From positions 1 to 64,000 of the forward strand of contig MU008214.1 of the NCBI GenBank assembly GCA_010909165.1: DNA of 64,000 nt, read 5' to 3'. Shown one piece after another: positions 56,831 through 64,000 of the stretch. The translations under genes were made by a program, and so were the position numbers. Source of the stretch: Anthoceros angustus (lineage: Eukaryota; Streptophyta; Anthocerotopsida; Anthocerotales; Anthocerotaceae). Each line of letters starts with the position of its first letter. Within the stretch, counting starts at the first letter, position 1. The notes beneath the pieces are model-generated. The model made no database searches. It worked only from the letters and a program-made list of their open reading frames with translations, and had not been told where the DNA came from.

Positions 56831-57900
56831 TAAGTCATTCAACTCTTCATCCCTTTCCTCTTTCATCGTGTATATGGAGCATCCTCTAGAGTTCACACCA
56901 TCCAATCATTTTTGGGCATCAATATCTCACCTTACATCCCATTCTTTAAATACTTCTACTACAGGACTTGAGCCTTTCGGGGTGTATGAACCAATGTGCA
57001 TGCAATAATATTTTGCCAAGCTTACTATGTGCATCGTAAGAATTTTTTTTTGTGAATTTGCTTGGGTATTTATATTCCATGTAATTTTGAGGCCCCCAAG
57101 GGCTTCGATGTCCCTAGTTTCATTACAATCTTTGCCCCAAAGTATATATACAATATATATATATATAATACTTCAGATGGGGAATATTCTTGAGAATACA
57201 CATCAATTAGTTAATTTGAAATTTATATGTTATCCATATTTTGAGGACTCAGTATTCCATCTACTTTGGTCATGTTGCTGTTGTTATACAAGTAATAATA
57301 TGCTTTGAATAATGTAGCTACTTCACCTTCAACGAGAAAGTAAATTTTATATACGTCAGTCGATGAAACTAATTAGAACAAATAATATTCATACACATAC
57401 TTCCTTTCCATATGGATATTATGAAGTTAAATTTTACTGCGAAAAAAAAAATTAGATTCGAAAATTTGGGATCTTTGGATTGCGTGAGCAACAGATATCA
57501 ATGACATTCGACAGGCCACTGAAAGAGAGGGAGGTTCCTCTATTCGAACCATGAGGTTGTTTTATAAATGATAAAATTTTAAGTTAGTTTTACTCTTATA
57601 GATTTTTCAAGACAAATATGCTAATATATGGGCATTTAATTACCTTCAAACGCCTCATCGTTTGAAACCGATAGTATGTACAGAATCAATTTGATTGAAT
57701 GGATTCCTCATCCTACCATCCAACTGATGCACTCAAGTCACGGCAAGATTAGGGCACGGTTCGTAGTACTTAAAATATTTGAATTGCATGTAGGCATCTA
57801 AGGAGTGTGACTCTTCGTCTCGCACCTCTTACCTCTTCGCTCGCACCTTACACTCTAACGTGCTCATTGTTCGAGTGTAATGACTTCATGACAAATCTTA
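56830..57900. other. AT-rich interval with no recognised gene
   Basis: Contains a TA-rich run at 57,141-57,169. ATTGAATGGATTCC(T/C)CATCCTA near 57,695 also occurs near 60,203, in the flanks of the Copia remnant, so both may be LTR traces; this is uncertain. Confidence 0.4.
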
Positions 57901-59760
57901 CTATCATGACTTCATCACCTCCCAGAATTGTAGGATTCCTAATGCTCAGCGTCATCTAAAATTAGGACACTAACGTCCAAGGCACAAGCTGAGGGAGTCC
58001 TCACCAATGTCCTCTCAGCCTTCATTCAAGATAGCACAACCAGAGGAGGGGCAAGCCCTCTAAATCCAATTGGATTAATTAGTTGGATGTGGTGGAGGCC
58101 GAGGACATTAATACCTTCCTCGACAATGGATCAGGTCACAAATCCGTTTGTCACAATTTAGACCTGACAACAATAGCACGCGCAAAGCTGGAAGTTGCAA
58201 CTAATGAGGTATCGCAAGCCATTGGCAAAGTGAACGCATAAAGAAAGCTTCTAACCTTTTAGAGTCTAGAGCTAATGTTGCATTTCTTCTCGTGGAAAAA
58301 GGGGGCATGTGTCGTCATCACCGGGTCTTATGGCTGCTTGTCTCACTCGGAATCTAGTTGATCACCGCGGGCATGGTACCTTGATTCAGGTGCCTTGGTC
58401 CATATGCGCCACAATTGAACATTCTTAAATACATATAATGAGGTACGTGCTAACACTTTCATGTGCCTTGGAGATGACTCACGAATCAGAGTTGCTGGGA
58501 AAGGTTCAGTAACACTTACTCTCAGTGACTAGTTTGAAGGTATCTTGTTGAATATACTGCACGTACCTACCATGCTAAAAAATTTGATTTGAGTAAGTGG
58601 GTTGATGAAAATTGTGACCTTTACTTGGAATTCTAATCATTCTTGTTGCACACTCACTCAAGTTGACAGTCAAGATGCTTCTTGCATCCACGATATTTAT
58701 CGGTTAGACTGAAGTCTATGCAACTAAGTAGATTTTTATAAGTGAAACTGCTTCTGCAACTCGGACATTCGACAAGATAACTAGAATCAAAAGGAAGCTT
58801 ATATGTGGTATCTCCAACTTGAACACGTTAGAAATGCTAGACTTTAGCAAATTGATAATTCCAACATTTATCTCGAGAAGATAGGACACAATCATGTTCG
58901 ATCCACCTTTTTGCGAGACTTGCATCCTTGCAAATAAGAGACAAGACTTGTTTCCAAAACATCAGCAAGATAACAACTTCATACTCAAACTGGTCCACTC
59001 CGATATGTGTGGCTCGATGATCGCACGCCGTCCTATGTAGCGGTGCAAGATATTTCCTAACCTTCACTGACGATTTCTCTTGGATGTGCTTCACCTATTC
59101 ATTAGAATTGAAGAGCCAGACATTCAAAACTTTCAAGGTTTCGCTTGCCATGGATGAAATCCAGACATCCAGCAAGCTTCGTTGCTTGCAATCTGATAAT
59201 GGAGGGGAATTTGTCAATAACCAACTCAACGATTTATGCAAGGACAAGGGCATCACCCATCAATTCTCTATGGCGCACACTCCACAATAAAATAGAGCCT
59301 TTCCACAAGGCTCAACACTTCACCGCATGGCAAGGGGCATGCTATGATATGCATGTCTAAATGTGAAGTACTAGGATAAGACCATAGCCTTTGCCACATA
59401 CCAAAAAAATAGGCTTGAATCCCATCCGCTCTAGAGATCAATGGAAGACTTCTTATAAACTTTGGATTGGCTCTAAGTTGTCGCTTATGCACTTGATAAG
59501 TTTTAGCTCTCTAGCCTACAACTTCATAGCTGCAGTTAAGAGAAAAAAGTATGAAGATCGATTCGAGAAATTAATTTTTCGTGGCTAGGTTGAAGGCCTA
59601 AAAGCTTATAAACTTTACAATCCATTTATTAGCTCTCTAATACATTCCTGCAGCGTTACCTTTAAGGAGGATCCCTTAATTCTTCAAATGTCTGCTGTCT
59701 CTGGTCTAGCTACCTCCTCAATCATAAGTTGTATAAAAAAAACTACATCCAATTCAGACT
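57900..59760 (+). mobile_element. Copia-type retrotransposon, plus strand, heavily decayed
   Basis: Protease remnant LDSGALVHM near 58,390, zinc region and integrase core remnants from 58,850, then KLRCLQSDNGGEFVNNQLNDLCKDKGITHQFSMAHTPQ (59,178-59,290) and KKYEDRFEKLIFRG...EGLKAYKLYNP (59,545-59,625). Integrase precedes where RT should be, the Copia order; RT is absent. Many stops and frameshifts. It is independent of the minus-strand Copia at 28-40 kb. Confidence 0.8.
59084..59290 (+). pseudogene. Copia integrase core fragment
   Basis: An open stretch holding the integrase motif SDNGGEF (second catalytic Asp region) and GITHQFSMAHTPQ. It ends at a TAA where the family has QQN. The glutamate of DDE would follow the stop, so it is not functional. 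Confidence 0.8.
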
Positions 59761-60556
59761 GATATGCAAAACCCTTGTATGGGTGGGTGCGAAAGAAGCC
59801 TACGTATGGGCAGAAAAAGCCTAGATATTGGTGGGTAAGCGTGGGTGAGCCCAGGCGCGGAAGAGGGAGAAGATGCACAGCTCCAAATAAATTACGATCC
59901 CCAAAGTTAGGGGTAACTATTCACTTGTCCTACCTTTTGTTTAACCAATTTTACAACAACTTTTATATTGAATTTTCTGGCCTCATGGTTATGAGGTGTG
60001 TGTCGAGTGTCAACTCTCTTCATTATAGGAATTTAAATCCTCATTTTGTCCTCCTGGTTCCGAGATGTGAGTTGAGTGTCACATCCTTACTTGGACCTTC
60101 TATGTATGAGGTGTGTTGTATGACGCGTGTTGTATGAGGTATGTTGTAACGGTCACGGATTGGCCTTATCCGATTACATTTGATAATAAGGGTTCTTATT
60201 GATTGAATGGATTCCCCATCCTATAATTCGATTATATGTCCTTTTCATTTTTTCTTATTAATTGAATGATTCCCCACCCTACAATCCAAACATTACTCTC
60301 GGTTCTACAAACATGTCTTGAAAACTTTATGTCTGCATTTAATTTTATTCCCCCCAATTATCCTTGATTATATTTGATAATGTATTTTTTCTTATTAATT
60401 GAATGAGTTTGGAGTAAAAGCTGATTGGTCCTGAAAGTTTCGTTATTTTCCAGAAAATATAATTAATTGATCGTGAAACCTTTCTTTTGCCAAAGAACGG
60501 ATGATCTTAACTTCATAAAAGATATCACACAACGAAGACATTATCTGTCAAGCAAG
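59760..60556. other. AT-rich interval, possible LTR remnants
   Basis: Repeats of TTCTTATTAATTGAATGA and ATTGAATGGATTCC occur near 60,190-60,290 and 60,390-60,410. GAGGTGTG(T)-type repeats are near 60,000-60,130. No gene seen. Confidence 0.4.
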
Positions 60557-60628
60557 TATCAGAGCCAGGTTTCGATCCTGGGACCTGTGGGTTATGGGCC
60601 CACCACGCTTCCGCTGCGCCACTCTGAT
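60557..60628 (-). tRNA. trnfM-CAU (nuclear iMet): tRNA-Met (CAT), initiator type
   Basis: The minus strand folds into a complete 72-nt cloverleaf: acceptor ATCAGAG/CTCTGAT with discriminator A, anticodon stem around CCCATAA (anticodon CAT), and T-arm CCAGG-ATCGAAA-CCTGG. The ATCGAAA T-loop, lacking TTC, and an A-U first pair are marks of eukaryotic initiator tRNA, and the sequence is the plant type. Internal A and B boxes (GTGGCGCAGCGG; GGATCGAAACC) serve Pol III. A short T-run terminator is not obvious just downstream (lower coordinates). It complements the primer site of the Copia element at 40,251. A solitary genomic copy rather than a retroelement piece, since all 72 bases are present. 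Confidence 0.95.
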
Positions 60629-61021
60629 TTCGATGGTGGTCACTGGTGACATTAGAATTTGACAATGTTCACAAACTTTCCGGACACAATAGTTACACCA
60701 GTGTTCGACAACAAAGTTAGAAATATTGGCCGACATCCGATGAATGTTAACTGACCCATTTACAAACGATGACGTCAAACAAGTTACACATCCAGTAGTT
60801 TCAGATCCATATTGGCGATCCTTTCTGATAGAAAAGCAAGGCACGTACTCCACTAATCAGCCCTTCACCTATCGTATTCAATGAAGCACCGAAAGGCCGG
60901 GCTCAAATCAGCTGATGCTAGGGTTAAAAACATGAGGCATTTGGCCACAAGGCCGGTAATTTCTATGACCTGTGCATGCCCTGCTTGCCTGCCCTCCTAC
61001 CTGCAATCGATCATTCTGATG

Positions 61022-61979
61022 CTAAATCCTAATGAACAAGTTGGGCATCCAATTGCTGGGAGGACAACCAGTTTGCAGAATGGACAAGAGTAACCTGCGA
61101 TCCACCAGTGACTGTGCACTCTGAATGGTCATATCGTCTCCCACGCCGCCAATGGAAAGTCCAGATGCTTTCTCTAAGTTGAGAAACTCTGCTAAGAGTT
61201 CACTCCAACTATCCAATTCCCCCTCTTGCAGACCCGCAAAGTTTCTTCACTGCAAGGAGCAGCATACATCTCGAGAGTAACTTCTCGTAGTGAGGGGAGG
61301 TGCTTCCTGTGCTGAGCATGGGCAGACCATGCTGGGTGTAGGTAATGCCTTATCAACGACGGCATCGGTGAATATCACGCAGGTTGGAGCAGCTTCTGCC
61401 ATTAAAGGCATCTGATAAGTTTGCTCCAGAAAGTTTGCCCCGAGAAAGGACTGCCTGTTCACATGGCAACACGTACAAATCCATGAACGCACCTCTCGGG
61501 CAACACAGCAAGCGCTATGCGTACAGGCATGTTCAATGCTGATCTAATAAAAGCTTACCTCGGAGAACATAGCTGGTCACAAATAAGAAGGGTGAAGATC
61601 AGTCCCGTTTATCTGACTTTGCAGGCATGTATACAGCAAGGTCTCGTCCTACCCACTCATATTTCAAGCAAACGACTGGTCGAGGTGCCACGCTCAAACA
61701 GAGCGGCAGCGCGGGAACTTTCTAGCTGCACTGCTCCATATTCCCTCTCTCGAGCCCAGTAATCGAGCAAAGAGGTCCCTGACACCCCAGACCTTCTGGC
61801 AGCGCTCCTGCAGTAGACCGAGAGAAAACGGGCCACGCACTTCCTTCTCATCCTCCATCGCCCCACACATCACCCGCCAATGACAGCTCCGGCAGGACAG
61901 GCAAGCTCCGCTGGATCTTCCTCCAGCACTGTTCATCAGCCGAAAACGACGCAAGTGCCGAGTTCCTAGGGTTTCTCAT
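61022..61979 (-). CDS. Tentative multi-exon gene, unknown function
   Basis: A possible first exon runs from the ATG at 61,979 to a GTGATG donor at 61,873 (MRNPRNSALASFSADEQCWRKIQRSLPVLPELSLA). A middle piece lies at about 61,445-61,260 (FLEQTYQMPLMAEAAPTCVIFTDAVVDKAL), and the last exon at about 61,245-61,022 reads DSWSELLAEFLNLEKASGLSIGGVGDDMTIQSAQSLVDRRLLLSILQTGCPPSNWMPNLFIRI before a stop. These are helical, soluble-looking segments without low-complexity bias. Splice phases between them could not be made to fit with certainty, and I recognise no family. Confidence 0.35.
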
Positions 61980-62275
61980 GGGATCCCATACGATACGACG
62001 TGGGCAAGCCATGTCGGATGGCAGGGGGCCTCCTCGCACCCCCGAACGCGACCCTTGGAGAGGCGAGTGGAAGCCAGGACTCTCTTCTGCCGCATTCTCG
62101 CCCTCCCAGATCGCCCCGGCTGCCCCTTCCAGGTACTGCCCGTTGGCTCCCTGCCATTTCACGACTGCACCCATCCTTCACGCATCACCGACCGGTGAGG
62201 TTGTGCACAGCCACCTGCACCAGCATTTCTTCATCAGCATTTTGCACTTCGCATTGTTACCATTGGCAAGATAGC

Positions 62276-62845
62276 ATGTGGCACGTGCAGTCGGAGCGAC
62301 AACGAGCTAAGGAGAACGCACTGATCAAGTTAGGCTTTGTGGACAGGCTCCCCAACGGCCCCTCCTTCCTAAGCCACAATCTCTTCATCACCAAAGTGCG
62401 CCTGCTGTTGAAATCCTTAGCTCCCACGCCTCCTCCTGGTCCCAATTCCCTCCAAACAGCAGATCCCGGCTTCTCACCTCCTCCCTCGCCTCCTCCTCCC
62501 GTTTCCGCTCCCCGCTCCCGGCCCCGCTCCAGATCTGCCAATTCCTCCCCCATCTCCTTCGCCCACCCGGCCCTGTCCCCCGCCACATCCAATTCCCTCA
62601 GCTTTCACTCCCCTTCCACCACATCCATCCTGGTTTCATCCCCGCCACCCTGCTCCTCGCCGGCCACTTCCACCTATCCTCCCTCTAACTCCTCATCTGC
62701 CATCTCCTTTGAGCACGGCCGGCCCAACAACATCAGGACTCGGCCATTTGACTCTCCATTTTCTCAGCACACCCACAGCTTGTTCCAGCATTCCCCAACG
62801 GCAAATCAGAATCAGCTTGCTTTCCATAACAAGTCTCTCATCTAG
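62276..62845 (+). CDS. Hypothetical Pro/Ser-rich protein
   Basis: From the ATG at 62,276 the frame gives 189 residues. The N-terminus (MWHVQSERQRAKENALIKLGFVDRLPNGPSFLSHNLFITKVRLLLKSL) looks like a short folded or helical domain; the rest is disordered Pro/Ser/Thr-rich with PPPSPPPP and SRPRSRS. The same frame is open upstream to 62,000, but that part is low-complexity, and CAGCATGTGG could be preceded by an intron. C/T-rich composition keeps frames open, so coding is unproved. Function unknown. Confidence 0.4.
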   Translation: MWHVQSERQRAKENALIKLGFVDRLPNGPSFLSHNLFITKVRLLLKSLAPTPPPGPNSLQTADPGFSPPPSPPPPVSAPRSRPRSRSANSSPISFAHPALSPATSNSLSFHSPSTTSILVSSPPPCSSPATSTYPPSNSSSAISFEHGRPNNIRTRPFDSPFSQHTHSLFQHSPTANQNQLAFHNKSLI

Positions 62846-62849
62846 ACCA

Positions 62850-63255
62850 TGTCCTTTCCATGTGTTTACCTAGCTTCTTCTTCTTAGGCTTTCACCCCGC
62901 ATTCCCACCTAGTTCTAGTTCGTGTATGCATTCAAGGGCAACAAGTCTCTCACAACACGCCCATTTTCATTATAACATACCTACTAAAACATATTAATTT
63001 CTTGCTTATGAAGTTGTGTATTTGCTGTTGCATAGTTTGTGGAGCTTTGTGATTTGATACTAAAGCAAAAACGAATTTTGCTTCAGATTAACAACCAAGA
63101 GTGCCAAACAGAAATCTGCTGAACTTCAATTGGGTTTGAAGCGGAGGCAATTTTAGGTTTGGTTCATTACTCTTTCCTGTCTCAATATATCAAAAATAAA
63201 TATTTTATTTAAAATTTATAATATATATTAATTAAGCTTCACAATATACAAAACA
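62850..63255. other. Intergenic DNA before the HMG-box gene
   Basis: Becomes AT-rich after 62,960. Should contain the promoter of the HMG-box gene. No other feature seen. Confidence 0.5.
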
Positions 63256-63258
63256 GAA

Positions 63259-63790
63259 ATGACAAGGCACAGACGCCATAGGAAAGGACGACGAGGAAAG
63301 CGTGGCCGTAGGCGAAAAGGTCATCGTCGCCACAAACGAAGGTAAATATATTAGCATCACAAACATAGAAATAGATAACTAAAGAATTTTTAGTTGAATT
63401 TTTTTACTAATATTTTTTTCCCACACATGGTTATTATAGTGCTGCAACTTCTGGAGGAGTAGGAGCTCGGCGTAAACGAGCAATGCCAGCGTATATGTAT
63501 TTCTGTAAGAACAATAGGAAACATATACTTGCTCAGCACCCCAATATTTCCTTTGGACAAGTTGGCCGATTGTTGGGCCAACAATGGAGGCGATTATCAG
63601 ATAGGGAAAAACAGGTATTTATTCAATTTATAAAAAACCAGATTTATTTTTGAGAATTATTTATTTCATTTTACCCTGATACACTTGGATAAAATTCTTT
63701 TGGTTTACTAAATTGCAGCCATATATACAACAAGCCGAAAAAGCTAAGAGAGGTCGTGGTGTAGCAGTAAAACGACGAAGACGGACTTAA
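63259..63790 (+). CDS. Highly basic HMG-box protein (protamine-like N-terminus)
   Basis: Three exons join in phase: 63,259-63,341, 63,440-63,614 and 63,719-63,790, with GT-AG introns of 98 and 104 nt. The product is about 109 residues. Exon 1 (27 residues) is almost entirely Arg, Lys, His and Gly (MTRHRRHRKGRRGKRGRRRK...), protamine-like. Exons 2-3 form one HMG box: RAMPAYMYFCKNNRKHILAQHPNISFGQVGRLLGQQWRRLSDREKQPYIQQAEKAKR, with the P, F, W and Y positions of the fold, then a basic tail VKRRRRT. HMG boxes bend DNA in chromatin. The fused poly-Arg arm suggests a chromatin-compacting role, possibly in sperm nuclei; that is inference. Other reading: a short HMGB-like nuclear protein. The AT-rich codons and tiny introns differ from RPS16 and EGY2 but match the CEP164-like exons at 46 kb. 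Confidence 0.85.
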
Positions 63791-64000
63791 ATTGGTCTAA
63801 CAACAAAGACATACTTAAATTGGTCTAATGGGATCAACAATGAGATGATGACTGTATTTAAAATGTTTGATCCCATTGTGTGTAGCATGTTACCTAAAAA
63901 TACAAATGGTTTATGTATGTATTTATAAATAAAAAATCTACACACAAGATAGTTGAGCAAGTGACACAATTGAATGTAATATAATATTTGGTATTGGTAA
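63791..64000 (+). other. 3' flank of the HMG-box gene
   Basis: AT-rich. A partial repeat of CTTAAATTGGTCTAA (63,785 and 63,814) follows the stop codon; AATAAAAAAT at 63,928 could be the polyadenylation signal. Confidence 0.45.

Noticed and set aside
1-64000. CRISPR array, bacterial operon or organellar insertion
   Set aside because: No regularly spaced identical repeats with unique spacers, no bacterial-type gene strings, and no plastid or mitochondrial genes recognised.

Overview
The window is nuclear DNA of a land plant. Plastid-targeted EGY2-type site-2 protease, a BOI/BRG-type RING ligase, an intron-free RPS16 gene and a plant-type initiator tRNA-Met support this. A CEP164-type WW module (a basal-body protein family) and a very basic HMG-box protein suggest a lineage with flagellated sperm. 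The sparse genes and deep layers of decayed transposons fit a fern or other free-sporing vascular plant; the exact species is inference.

Layout. 0-5.1 kb: minus-strand, transposon-like gene with a ParB/sulfiredoxin-like motif, present as two tandem units, each ending in a very GC-rich block. 5.1-7.6 kb: GC-rich low-complexity DNA. 7.6-10.4 kb: plus-strand element coding a DUF7869-type protein, one in-frame stop. 10.4-17.7 kb: interleaved tandem duplications (order A B A B C B C) of an unrecognised repeat. 17.7-25.5 kb: decayed, strongly strand-skewed DNA. 25.5-30.7 kb: exon-like Myb/SANT-type fragments in a 2.24-kb tandem duplication that also carries Copia reverse-transcriptase pieces. 30.1-40.5 kb: a minus-strand Copia element with a tRNA-iMet primer site, a 1.85-kb internal tandem duplication and a 3.6-kb insertion. 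40.6-41.9 kb: LINE 3' half.

42-62 kb is the gene-bearing part: RPS16 (42,477-42,920) followed by two H/ACA snoRNA copies and one box C/D snoRNA; CEP164-like WW exons (46,229-46,969); an intact 566-codon ORF of unknown function; EGY2-like (minus, ten exons resolved or outlined); BRG-like (minus); a cluster of hexamer microsatellites; a short LINE tail; a decayed plus-strand Copia; tRNA-iMet (minus); two tentative genes at 61-62.8 kb. The last kilobase holds a three-exon gene for a basic HMG-box protein.

The most interesting signals are the previously unannotated-looking snoRNA group beside RPS16 (with compensatory base changes between the two H/ACA copies), the two AT-rich, short-intron gene islands with cilium/sperm-chromatin flavour, and the indel-dominated divergence between tandem copies throughout the transposon-rich half, which may be sequence error rather than biology.
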